This document shows positions 35,466 through 46,865 of a DNA stretch of 64,000 bases, piece after piece. The stretch covers positions 1 to 64,000 of the forward strand of contig JAYMGJ010000167.1 in assembly GCA_037178675.1 (NCBI GenBank), written 5' to 3'. Below the pieces are notes generated by a model that was given only the letters and a program-made list of their open reading frames with translations, did not search any database and was not told where the DNA came from. Positions within the stretch are counted from its first letter, which is position 1. Each line of letters opens with the position of its first letter. This DNA is from Scleroderma bovista (lineage: Eukaryota; Basidiomycota; Agaricomycetes; Boletales; Sclerodermataceae). The translations under genes were made by a program, and so were the position numbers.

Positions 35466-38400
35466 ATGGGGAAGTCCAAGGTAGTAAAAGTAGGCCCCTC
35501 TACACCTGTAATTCAGGTGACATGGAAGACAGTAAGATCTGGTAGACAATCCAAGGACAAGATTGTAAAGGCTCCACCCTGGAAAAAGGCATGCATTGAA
35601 AGAGTTGATGATCAGTCTCCTACTCAAGCTGGTTCATCGGCATTGGAGCACACCAGTTTCTTTCCAGATGAGCCTGTAGAGGCATATTCTACTACAGATG
35701 ATCCACCCCTGCGAGCATGTAGATTGCCAAGGAACCAGGTCTGATGCACCTTCCACACTCTAAATATATATCTCATCCAATCATAGGACCACTATCTGCG
35801 AGACTGGCTGCCCTGGAAAGGCAAATATTTGTCAGTGCTCCTAGAAATGGAGGCACCCCCTGCATCCAGGATCTGTATGCGGTGTGGAAAGGATGGGCCA
35901 ATTAGGTGCACCAACTGTGCTCATAGGCCACTCTTCTGCACCAACTGTTGCCTTGACACACACCAGCTTGGTCCCTTCCATCGGATTCAAAGGTGGTGTT
36001 ACGACCATGCCCAACTCCGGGTCTTATCCGATCACTCCGGTCGCATCGCAGCTCTACAGCTCAACTCCGGTCGCCCACCAGTTACTCCGGTCGCGCTCAC
36101 GCAGATAACCTTCCGTTAAGCACGACCCTTGGTCTATGCTCTATTTGTTCGTTACCACACCTCGCCGTCAACCCTGCTTGGTCGTGAGTTCTCCGTGTAC
36201 TTGTTATATCTCCTGCCTTGTGTTATTTTCACCGGACCTGATTTATTTTACCCGGACCTGACTTTATTTTCATCGGACCTGACCTAGTACTTTCTCCGGT
36301 TATCCCTTGTCCGCCCTTTGGGCTGTTTACTTGTCACCGTAAATACTCGACCCTAGTTCTCCGTAGTATAAGTACCCTGTACTCTGTCCTGTATACCTCA
36401 GTCTGAAATCAACCATAGTCTCTACTCCTGATCTTGCCCGTCTCCGTCTCTGTCTCTGTCTCCCCTTCTTGACCGGAACCTACGCAAGGGATCAACGCTC
36501 GTTGTCCTTAGTCGTTGAATCCAAGCGGTCACCAACTCCGGCCGGACTAATCTCTCGTCCAGCCCTCTGCCCTCTTCCTTCGTCCGCGCTCGTCCGGACT
36601 TGACCGGACCCCCTACCGGAGTAGACCCGGACTTGACAGGTGGACTGGAACCTTCTTTGAGGATTTCTCTCTTCGCCTGGTGGGTCAGTTCTTTCACCAT
36701 ATCCACATGGTAATTAATAAAGCAGATTGGATTTGTGATGCACTTGGGCCACAGTGGAAAACCATGTCCTAGCGGAGGATATAGCCGCAGTAATAATGCA
36801 AGTGATGATGAAGATGCTTGGGAAGATGTGGAGGACGATGGGAGCCCACCTCATCTAGCTAGACCGCGGGACAGAAGTTGCCAAACTGTGGTGGACACTA
36901 ATGGGGTGCACTTTTGTGACATTCGGTACTGCAGCTGCGATGGTTCAGAGGACTCATATCTGCAACTTATGATGGCTGGCCTTTTCCCTGCGACAACAAA
37001 AAGTCCCAGGACTGCATTTACCTTCCAGGTGCTGGATGATTTTATCTGGGACAATGTGGAATGTGGCACCACTGCAATGAATTACTATAGTAAGTTGCAG
37101 AGACTGACATCCAATGCATTCCCACATGCGGTGCCGGTAAGTGAAGTACCCTTTTGTTGACCGCAGCATTGACACCATGGATGAAATAGAATAGGTACAG
37201 GGAGCTCCTGAGATTGTCAAGGGCATGGAGACTTTTGAAACTTCTCAAGTGGAAAGGATTCTATGGAATGTCAGAAGAACCAGGGCCAGGGGAACTGGTC
37301 CTCTTTTGCCTGGCATGTCCCCAACCCGGGGTCAATATGCCACCCACGGGAGAGGTGGATCTCACACAGTGAGTATTGGTTGTAATTATTCCATAATTTA
37401 CATATATGACTGATCTGGACAGTTGGAAGTATTCGAGGGTCATTGCCATGGATGGAAATTTCAAAGCTGAACATATGTTGCTCAAACAAGCTCCAAACGA
37501 GGTCTGGTTGATGGATGGAAAAGGATTCATGGTAACATTGGAGCCTTATAAATCCTATTTAGCAGGAAGTGCAAATAGAGTGGAGGTATGATATCCTTGA
37601 CACATGCCGCGGTATGTTCTGATGCCGCAGTTAGAAATCGGACTGTAGCAATCACCGTGTGGTCAATCAGGCAAATACTAGTAGAAGTCAGTTGTCATCA
37701 ACTGGAATCGGTGGTTGTGCCTGTGCCAGACATGGGTGCTTTGTTCCACATGCCATGGTTGATTTCCAAAAGGGAGAGCAGTGCGTCCGCAGTTCCAAAA
37801 TAAAGAGCTTTATTGACCCACGGGTAGGCAAGTCAACATGGATTACTCCTTGGTGCATGCAGTGCATCACAGAATGGACCACCAACAGTGGGTGGTAAAC
37901 TTCTATGACATCAATTGTCAATACAGCAAAAACCTGTATCGGCGTATGGAAGGGAACCGGTTTGTGTCTCTCCCACCCAGATTAAAGATTCAACCGGGCA
38001 TTGGTATATGGCATGTCCATGGACATCAATTGGAATGTTTTGTCAGGTATTCCCCTAATTTCATTCCTGGAGTAGGCAATGTGGACGGGGAAATAATGGA
38101 GACTCTCTGGTCGTCCTTAAATATTATTTCCCCCTCCACCCGGGGAATGGCCGCCCCTCATCGGCAGGAAATGCTGGACTTCCAAATGAATGACAGTAAT
38201 TTCTTGAAGATGGTCCGCATGTGTGAGTGATGCTAAATATGGGATATGGCGACCGCATTCACGCATTCCAGCTCTGTCTTTGAAGAGGAAACTGGTTGCT
38301 GCACAAAGAAATCTGGCATCCTCTCGTGATACCTTTGCAAATTTGGATGAAACTGTGCCTGAAGACATTCATAATACTTGGATGGCCCAAGAGAGGAATG

Positions 38401-39592
38401 CACTTGTGGAGAGGTTATCCAATGCAAAGGCCATGGATATATTTGAAGTCCAGTTGGAAAAGGGTAGGTCCTATGGCAACAAGTACAGAAAAAGGCTGAA
38501 ATGACACAGAAAGCACCGAGCATTAAATCCATGGAGATTAGCCTCATAGGAATGCAATCCGTGGCAGGGGCACTGCGAGGATCCGCCACATGGATGGCAA
38601 GGGCCTTGAAGGTGGAGGAGTCTCAGATAGTGCTCTTATTGGATGCACGCAGGATCAATTCAAGAACTACTGAAAACCAAAGGCTTGACATTTTCCGCCG
38701 TTGCGACAGGCTACAGTCACAAATCAATGGCTTGGTGCAGACTGTGGCAACATTTGTGGGAGCTGACTGGGACAGTGGACTTGATGCCTGCGAACATGGT
38801 GACTCAGGGAGTGATGAAGATGGTACCTTCATTACTGTATCCCCTGGGAATGCAGAACATGCCATACTGCCACTGCCTTCCTATATAGGTTTGCCGCGGT
38901 GTGGTGCATTGGAGCTGAATGGCCTTGTAGAGGAAGAACTTCAGCTCAGACAAGGTCAGGCCAATGATGCTCTGCATGAAATACAACTTGCTCTTGCAGA
39001 CAAGGCAGTCTTATTTCGCACTGAGGTCCGACATGGCAGAAACTATGCTGTGACAACCCGTGCTTGGAAAAAGGTATCGGACCTGGACACCTTGGTCAAA
39101 AGATATTCCGTGATCTATAATCGGTGCCGAAAGCAAATGGTTGCATTGGGAGCCGACCAAAGCATTCTTGACCGGTATCAAATACTTAACAAGAAGGATC
39201 TCACAGTGAGTACCGCGGTGTCCGATCCGAATGCAAGGGGCCATCGCCATGACTCCTTGGCATGGTTCTGGACTATGGACATTCCAAAGGACACAAATAA
39301 AAATGATTGGATGTCAGAGCGTAAGCTTTGCAATTTTTGGTCATATATATCTACTTAATGATTCCAAATAGTTTACCGGGTTCATTGGTTATGGGCGAAG
39401 GCAAAACAAGATCGATGGACTGAAGAGGTGGACCTCATAATTTCAGAACAGGGTTGGACACACAACTTCTTCAGGAACCGGGCAAATTTCTGGGAGGAAA
39501 AAGCAGCAAAATTGGGATTGGACTTTGACCGTGGGATGGCATGCTATGCAGCAAGGCAATATGACATGTACAACAAATTGAGCAAACTCTGA
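35466..39592 (+). pseudogene. KDZ transposase with CxC2 zinc-binding region, split by a solo LTR
   Basis: Exons: 35466-35738, 35787-36679 (holding the LTR), 36726-37136, 37190-37368, 37423-37585, 37635-37780, 37828-38222, 38272-38463, 38514-39320, 39372-39592. Leaving out the 642-base LTR and one 5-base duplicate, the lengths sum to 3,033 bases, one open frame of 1,010 residues. Landmarks: a CxC2-type cluster ('CMRCGKDGPIRCTNC', 'CTNCCLDTH'), 'LFCLACPQPGVN', 'MDGNF' (first Asp, about 380), 'CACARHGCFVPH', 'FYDINCQY' (second Asp, about 500), 'GVGNVDGEIMETLWSSLN' (catalytic Glu, about 561-564), and the C-terminal 'YRVHWLWAKAKQDRW'. All expected catalytic residues are present. KDZ are DDE-type cut-and-paste transposases expanded in Agaricomycetes. 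As the sequence stands the product would truncate inside the LTR (stop at 36117-36119). Confidence 0.93.
35997..36638 (+). mobile_element. Solo LTR inserted in the KDZ transposase
   Basis: Starts TGTTACGACC and ends GGACTTGACA, flanked by GGTGG at 35992-35996 and 36639-36643. Joining the flanks restores the codons for 'RWTGTFFEDF' with no frame change. It has four 'ctccggtcgc' copies near 36010-36095, three 'ccggacctga' copies (36235-36290), a TATA-like 'agtataagtaccctg' (about 36366), and no CCGCGG site. A Ty3/gypsy-type identity is inferred from the terminus. Confidence 0.93.
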
Positions 39593-39675
39593 CAATGATT
39601 ATGTGTTAAAATATCACCCGAGGCACAAACAATGCATACTAGTTCTACAATTTACATGCAATTATGGAACACCAT

Positions 39676-40474
39676 TCAATTGTCCTTTCCCCTCCAAAGT
39701 TTATCCGCGGACACCGCCCACTTCTCCTCCAGCTCGTCGGCAGAATCAGTTAGATATTCCACCATGGTCATGCAGTCGACGAGATGATGTAATAGGGTAT
39801 TTTGATGGAAGATCTTCTCATCGACTTCTTTCAAGAGATGCTGCATGTGTAATTTGATATCTTCGATTCCCATGCCTGGGGTTTCCGGGACATTAAATAG
39901 GGTTGGAATTCCATAATCCCCAGGCTGCAAAGAATGCTTATTAGAAATTTGTTTGCATTACCCTGTGAACTCACCTGGGTCTGCGGAAAGAATTGCTGTG
40001 CCTCTGTGACCAGCTGGCGGAGTGTTGTCCGCGGTACAACATTGCAGGGGACACCCCATACCCACCATGCCCCAGGTGTGGCCCGTGTACTTTGGACTCT
40101 GGCTTCCGCGGGATAAACCTTGAAGACATCAATGGTTTTGATCTGGCCCATCAAAGTTGGTGCATTGGGGTCCCCAACAGAAACCCATTCCATCACTTGG
40201 GCTGCAACCACGGGAACCTGCATCACCAGCCCATGCTTGTTACATGCACCAAGTAATCGCTCCAGAATTGCCTGCAAGATTGGTCAGCCTATTCGATGTG
40301 ATGGGTAATCCAGGATCGCACCACTTCTGCCAGTACATGGCTATGCCAATCGATCTTCTCCCATAGCGAATCTTCCCCTGTCTGCTGCAAAGCATGGACA
40401 AACCGACGGAATCTGATATCCACGTATTGCAAAGTCGCGGATAGTGTGCATGCCTGAATAATGGAGGGATCCAT
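39676..40474 (-). CDS. Hypothetical protein between KDZ and TET genes
   Basis: Three exons on the minus strand. Exon 1 is 40474 to about 40295 ('MDPSIIQACTLSATLQYVDI', 'WHSHVLAEVVRSWITHH'). Exon 2 is about 40277-39975 ('ILERLLGACNKHGLVMQVPV', 'GAWWVWGVPCNVVPRTTLRQL'). Exon 3 is about 39924-39676 ('DYGIPTLFNVPETPGMG', 'LEEKWAVSADKLWRGKDN'). That gives about 240 residues, mostly helical at the C-terminus. The stop lies 84 bases past the KDZ stop, so the two genes converge. No known domain is recognised. Three CCGCGG sites fall inside. Tight placement between transposase and dioxygenase suggests it travels with the element (inference). Confidence 0.55.
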
Positions 40475-40663
40475 GGGTGTAGGATGGGGAATAAAGGCGG
40501 ATATTATAAAGGTCTATATTTATAATTTCTCCAACAATGTTCCCACATATGGCCTACCATTGTTTATGAAACAATGACCACCCACCCAGGTCGCATTGTT
40601 GAATATCACCAGGTGCTCCCGTGGATATATAATTGCTACATCCCTTTTGTTCCATGTATATTT

Positions 40664-40906
40664 GATTAGCATATCAATGGATGATTGGATTTCAATTAGA
40701 TGTCTATTCTCACTGCGGTCAAATACAACCGCGGTTGCTATATATGTAGTCTGCTATGATAGCCAAATATAAAACACAGAATTTATCAGGAAATTGACCC
40801 CTTATTGTTCCCTTGTTATTAGCATATGAGTGAATGATTGGATTTCAATTAGATGCCTAATCTCACCGCGGTGGAATACAACCGCGGTCGCTATATATGT
40901 GGAATT
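40664..40906. promoter_or_regulatory. Duplicated ~94-base block with CCGCGG pairs and TATATAT
   Basis: Blocks at 40664-40755 and 40813-40906 share 'gatttcaattagatg', then an intact or one-base-changed CCGCGG (40713 CTGCGG; 40867 CCGCGG), 'atacaaccgcggt' (40729 and 40881), and 'gctatatatgt'. They lie about 190-430 bases upstream of the minus-strand hypothetical gene start and 0.8-1.0 kb upstream of the TET/JBP start, as expected of shared upstream control elements. Confidence 0.5.
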
Positions 40907-41700
40907 GATGTTGTATACTGATATGGCATCACCATTTTCCGATCTGTCACCACGGCTGGGCAACACACCAACAGGGTAATTCTGGTAACATTTGAAATTC
41001 TATTGATTCATTGAATTTCTCCTTTTGGAGTAATGGTAGGTTTTACCACTCAATGCCCACCAATGTGGGTTCCACCTGCGGCTGATCTCCAACTTGATGT
41101 GAATGTATTCATATTGGCACTGTCCCAACATTGTAAATTCCATTCCATTTCTTTATTTTTCCTATATAATTTATTTATTGGTTTGAACTTTGTTGATTAT
41201 CCATAGCCACCACCCCGCCGCCACTACCCGCGGTCTCCATATAAGTATTGTTCAGTATCCCGGCTTTGCTTGGGTCTCATCTCTCTTGTCGACAAGAAAG
41301 TATGATTATATCTTATCTTAATCTAATCTTGGAGATTCCAGAGATCACAGTTACATGTGATACGGAGTAGTGTCAACCGGATTACCGGTAGATCACATGA
41401 CCGGCTCCACAAGATAGCCGGAACTATCACATGCAAAGCACGTGTATAACACATGCTGATGCACGTTACAGGCACGTTTCCAGATAGCTACGTTTATGGA
41501 AACTGCACCTGCTACATATGGGAATATGGTGAAATAGGTGAGAATAATACTTATCTACGCACAGACCATGTACCACAGGTATATATACCCTGTAGGATTC
41601 CCTGTAGTTCTTTAGTTCAATACAGTTCAACTGTTCTCTCATTACTCGTTACTTCACAAACAAACTCAACTTCAAGAACCAGCTACTTGCTACTAAAGGT

Positions 41701-43018
41701 ATGCTTGCGCTACCCCGTTGCTGTTGCCCCAGTTTTGTTGCTACATCTCTCCCCTTCATGGCTGCTCCTGTGTCTTACCCAACCAACTACCAGCTATCTC
41801 ATCAAGTTTCTGGTTATATGCGACGCCGCTTCTGTTCCTTGGCTTTCCCTGACTCTGGGACCGCAGCACCTCAAATTCCCCTTAACCTCCCAGTCGACCT
41901 TTCCGTTGGGATGCACCAGATGGTAGCCACTTTGGTTACCACATATAATTATTGCAGTACGCCTCCTCCATGCCCCTTTCCTCGAGTACTCATCTTTGTC
42001 CAGTTGACTGTGGTGTTGACCTCATCCGGCTTTCTGAATCATTGGCATCCATGGAGCCTGGGACCACCGCAGATAGGGAGCAAACCTTCCTTAACAAGTT
42101 CCCTGCTACTATCTCAGGTCTTATCGATGAACCAGCGGTGATTTTGGGGGAGGGGGGAACTGTAGCTTTGTGGTATCTCCCTGGTGCCTTGGCACGCCCA
42201 ACACAGGTATGATTTAATACCTCTTCTGTTCATAATCTTCTATAATCCCTGTAGACAAATATTTCGCAGGCATTAGGTCCACTCCATACACAACTGTCCG
42301 CCAGTATAACTGGCCGGACATGGCGCAATGACCCGCGGTACTTTCATTCGGAACAGACCTGTGTGACCGGTTGTTTGGAGCTTTCTCCTGCAAGACATCA
42401 AATGGGTCATTACGTGTGTGCTTACCATTCCTGCCATGAATTAATTGATAATATCATATTCAGCATGAAAATGCTTCCATTTCCGCGGACCTCAATACAG
42501 CCGCAGGTTTCCAGTGGTTGCAAGATATGGTGCAGCCGACCTCCATTATATCGGGTGCATTATCAATCATGCATCCACAGCTGTATGAGGATGGTATGCG
42601 AGGAATTAGTTTATTGGAAGATTGGTCTTCCGCAAACGACCTCGGCATGAACCGGGCCTTATCCCTCTGGCCCACCACGTTTACCAATATTTCGGTTATT
42701 GCGAACCGGTGCACCCCCCTCCACCGTGATCCCCAATCCCGTGCCAGTTGGTATGATATTATAGTAAATGTGGGTGAATACACTGACTGTATCATGGCCA
42801 TCCCTACCCTTGGCATCGAGCTGGTGTACAAGCCTGGTACCGCGGTCGCATTCTCTGGGAGGCTTCTTAGGCACGGGGTAAATGCTGTAGAAGGAAACCG
42901 GTACTGTTTGACCTACTACATGAGGGATAACATTCACCATTGGGCAAATGTTCCAAGGTGTGCAGATTGGATGAGGATTGATAGTGTGGAGAGGTTGCTG
43001 AGGCCTACCATACTGTAA
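41701..43018 (+). CDS. TET/JBP-family 2-oxoglutarate/Fe(II) dioxygenase
   Basis: Four exons: 41701-41922, 41958-42206, 42255-42413 and 42464-43018, all joining in phase 0, give about 394 residues. The core carries 'GEGGTVALWYLPGAL', 'WPTTFTNISVIANRCTPLHRD' with the HxD iron ligands (about His297/Asp299), 'SWYDIIVNVGEYT', 'YKPGTAVAFSGRLLRHGV' (distal His about 347), and 'EGNRYC' with the 2OG-binding Arg (about 356). The family oxidises 5-methylcytosine (TET) or thymine (JBP) in DNA. Fungal members are known to be expanded together with KDZ transposons (Iyer et al. 2014). All catalytic residues are present, so it looks active. The start is the first ATG; exon 1 (weak, Pro/Cys-rich) and the 35-base first intron are the uncertain parts. 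A TATA-like 'ggtatatatacc' lies near 41579-41590. Confidence 0.9.
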
Positions 43019-43299
43019 GGTGCAGAGGAGTTTATAGAACAGATGCATTTCACTATTGACATCTCTTCCTAAGCGAATTAATAAATACACATGGAGTGGA
43101 ATTTTAGAAATGATAATGCTTATCATGTTGCCGCGGCTGCTGCGTGGTTGCTTATTATGTTTCTGGACATGTCTAACCTAACTTATTGATATTTTGATGA
43201 TCCATATTTCTCCTTATCATTATTCGCCCACCACTGAACACATGCCCTATAAAGTCCCACGGGTCTTCGGAGGGAAGTCATTATTGTCTTGATTGTGCT

Positions 43300-44480
43300 T
43301 CTGGCTCACTTTTCTGGTATCCTACTTTGTATTTACTATAACACCGTGGCTTCTGTCAGCTGCATTCTCCTGCCACGGCCATCTTTGGCTCACCTTATGC
43401 CTATGTACCAGACTCTGTCAGCCCATCCATCACTCTCGGCCAGTTATCTATTGGCCAATCCACATTAGAGGGAAACACCATATGTCAGCCTACCATGTCA
43501 ATGGGGCTAGATATTATGGGCCCTGCTTTGATTTACATTCCGGTGGTATTTTGGCTCACCCATATTCCAGGTCACAAATGATTCATAGCCCACCCTTGAC
43601 TCATGGGATGATGCAATTTTACATGGGCTCACCCATATTCCATTGGACAGATCAAATCTTAGCCCATCCGTGCTACTCGGTATGATGAAATATGGGCTCA
43701 CCTATACCCTAGTGACTGTTCTACTTGGGCTGACCCATATCACACGGAACCAGGTAATAATAGCCCATCCATATCACATGAGAACATCATAATGTAAGCT
43801 CACTCATGCTACACGCCCTTAATGTATATGGGCCCCCCACAGTTCAGGGGACATTGCTATTTTGGCTGACATACATGATAAGGGACAGGCTATTCAAAGC
43901 CCACCCGTGCTACACGGGATGGTGACATCATATATGGGCTCACCCGTATCACATTGGAACCATCAACCCTCAGCCCACTCTTGCTACTCATGATGATGGA
44001 ATATGGGCTCCTCTGTACCTTAGGGACTTTGTTATTTCGGCTCACTCGTATGACATGGGACTATGTAATAGCAGCCCACCCATGTCAGATGTGATGACAT
44101 AATAGGGGCCCATCCATATCCCATGACAACATCCATGTGTCACCCCACTCGTGCTACTTGGGATAATGAAATATGGGCTCACCTATACCTTAGGTGAATG
44201 TGATTTCGGCTCACTCATATTACACGGGACAATGTAATAGCAGCCTGCCTATGTAACATGGGATGGTATAATAGGGGCCCATTCATATTCTATTGGCATC
44301 TCAAAGTTTCAGCCCACTCGTGCTACTCGGGATGATGGCATATGGGCTCACCGGTACCTTAGGGGACAAAGTATTTCGGCTCACTCGTATCACATGGGAC
44401 CATGTTGTATCTGCCTGTCAATGTGACATGCGTGTCAGCCCACTCATGCTACACCCAGCTGTTGCTCACTGCATAGTGTT
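43300..44480. repeat. Degenerate satellite-like tract, 'ggctcacccatatcacatgg' type
   Basis: About twenty loosely spaced copies of 'gggctcacccatatcacatgg' and 'agcccacccatgctactcgg'-type units, alternating, with variable spacers of 20-50 bases. There is no believable coding frame. It begins about 280 bases after the TET/JBP stop. Confidence 0.7.
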
Positions 44481-44639
44481 ATAACAACCCGCGGTATGAA
44501 CTTTACCTGCGGTCAAAAACCAAGGTTCCACTCTAACCAATACCAATGTCACGGAATTGGAGAAGATATTCCCTGTCAACTACTGTGCATAAATGCTGAG
44601 TAGGTTTTCCATCTCTGGTGTCAATAGTACATTAAGGGC

Positions 44640-45790
44640 AGAGTTTAGTCCACTGGTTATAAAAGATTGTCCCTGGATGATGCATGGTGGCAACCCTTAG
44701 CATCACCCTGTGGTGGGTACTCACTCCACTGTAGTCAAACTGTTGTGTAATCAACAGCAGTGGATAGCTAACCCGCGGTATCATATGCAGTGGGTGGCCA
44801 ACCATGGGTAGGTAGTGGTTGCAACTGGGACCGTGGTTGATGACCAACCCAAGGTGGGTACTCATTCCACTGGGTAGTCAACCTGTGCTGTGTAGTCAAC
44901 AGCGGTGGCTAGCCAATCCTGGGTAGGTAGCTAACCCACCATATGTGTGAATCTGCGGTATCACCTACAGTGAGCAAAGCCACAATGGGTGGTCACCCCT
45001 CAGTAGATAGTTGTTTGTAGTGTAACCACGGTTACTATTCAACCCGCGGTTGAGAGTCACTCTACAGGGTAGTCAACCCCTGATATGTATTCAACAGCAG
45101 TGGGTAGATAACCTGCGTTGGGTAACTACCCCACGGCATTTATTGAACCCACAATGGGTACTCTGCTATGTACTCTACATGTGCTGTACTGTCAACAGCA
45201 ATAGCCAGCTACTCTGTATCGAACCCGCAGTTTCATTTGGAGTGGGTAGCCAACCCAGAATGGTTGGTCACCCCTCAGTAGAGAGTCACTCTGCTTGGTA
45301 GTTAACCCCCGCTGTGTAGTAAACAGTGGGTGGATAACCTGCAGTATGTATTGAATCCACAGTGTAACCTGTAGCAGGTGGCGAACCCGCAGTGAGTACT
45401 CTGCTGTGTAGTTGACCTGTACTGTACAGTCGCTAGCTAATCTGTGGTGGGAAAGTAACCCGCGGTAAGTATTGAACCTGCGGTTTCTGCAGTGGGAGTG
45501 AACCCACAATGGGCAGTCACCCCTGGGTTGGTAGTGCGACCGCGGTGTAGTCAACCCGCAGTGGAGAGTTACTCCACCGGGTAGTCAACCCCCACTGTGT
45601 AGTCAACTGCTGGCCAACCTAACCCGCGCGGGTAGTTAACCCATGGTTAGTAGTGGGCCCGTAGTGGGCACATGGTTTGTAGTAATCCCACGGTGTGTGA
45701 TGCCTGTGTATAGTCAGCTATAGTAGTCCATCAATGGTAAGTAGTCAACCCGCGGTAGTCAACCCCAGTAGTTCACCCACGGTAATGAAG
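44640..45790. repeat. Degenerate satellite-like tract, 'gtagtcaacccgcggt' type
   Basis: Dozens of short degenerate units built from 'gtagtcaaccc', 'ggtgggta' and 'acccgcggt'. Intact CCGCGG occurs near 44771, 45042, 45459, 45539 and 45749, and many one-base CpG-decayed versions (CTGCGG, CCGCAG) are visible. It forms the right edge of the CCGCGG-rich island. Confidence 0.7.
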
Positions 45791-46260
45791 CCAGTTCTGC
45801 TGGTAGGTTGATTAGATTAGTTCCTACTGTATGCAGTAGTATCTATTTTTGCTAGCCCACCCCATACCTTTGCATTCCAGTAAATATGGGCTCATCCATT
45901 AATGTGCACCCAGTAAGATTGTGGCCCACCAACATGTCATGATGACAATTCCTATATCCCTACCATAACCCCTCCTTAACTACTACCATAGCCCACCCAT
46001 ATCACATGGTAACAAAATCATAGTGTGTAGCCCACCCGTATTACTCGGTGATACTCCATCCGTGGGCTCCTGTCTGCTGGCCTGTGACACTCGGCCGATT
46101 TTCACCTTCGGGTGGCCATGTAAGACGGGACAGAGTAGGTACATTATGTGTCGGCTTGGCGGCACTCAAATGCTTTGACAGCTTTCGAATTGGGGGAGCC
46201 AAGTGGGCGAGTCTCTGATCCCTCAACAACTTTCCATAATCCTTTCTTAATCAGGGTAGA

Positions 46261-46464
46261 TCACATGTACAATGACCATTCCGCATAGTTAGATTCATTC
46301 AAGTTTGCAAAGTACAGCGACAAGTCTGGCATGGCACGAGATCTGTGGCTGTGACGTGTGACACGTGATGACAGTGGTGATTTGGCTGCAACAGACAACA
46401 GCGGGGGTTCAGTAGGGGAAACGGTATGGCAGAGACAATGACAATGATTTGGCTTTGGCCCCAA
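46261..46464 (-). pseudogene. Copia gag N-terminal fragment
   Basis: The last third of a 67-residue frame ('FANLNESNYAEWSLYM') matches the start of UBN2-type copia Gag, then stops. It lies 120 bases from an LTR of the copia family described at 11.3 kb but in the wrong order for an intact element. Evidence is short, so confidence is limited. Confidence 0.35.
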
Positions 46465-46584
46465 ATGGCAGGTAGGGCTAATATATCAAAACTAATAAAT
46501 GTAATCAGTCTTGTAAGTTTGCCATGTAGCAGCCATATATTCTGACATGTTGGGGGTTGCTGCAGTGGACCTAAAGGACAGAAG

Positions 46585-46858
46585 TGTTGGAGATAAACAG
46601 ACTGTTATGGTTTGTTTATATACTTACATAAGCATAAAGCGCACATACAGTAGAGTCTATTACCATAGTCCCTCAGTAGCTTGCCAGACTACTGAGGGTG
46701 AGTACCATCTACTAACCACCACATACACATACTGATACCTTGTAGTTACCCTACAGGTATATATAGTAGCTTGCCAGCATACTGAGGTTACCCTACAGCT
46801 TCTCCTTCTCCCTTCTTTCAGGCTAGACCTTCCCTGTGCAGACCACCACCTTTCTATA
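46585..46858 (+). mobile_element. Copia-type LTR (copy C)
   Basis: TGTTGGAGATAAACAGACTG at the left end and CCACCTTTCTATA at the right end, as in copies A and B. The flanks AGAAG and AGAAA differ by one base from a 5-bp duplication. No internal region follows. Confidence 0.7.
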
Positions 46859-46865
46859 AGAAACT

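Noticed and set aside
36422..36706. Minus-strand 94-residue charged ORF inside the KDZ gene
   Set aside because: It lies almost wholly within the solo LTR, crosses its boundary and the target duplication, and has no homologous motif.
41303..41695. Possible LTR supplying the TET/JBP promoter (TGATTATATC start, TATATATA, pyrimidine-rich leader)
   Set aside because: No convincing CA end or target duplication was found (AAGTA against AAGGTA flanks are not identical). It may be ordinary promoter sequence.
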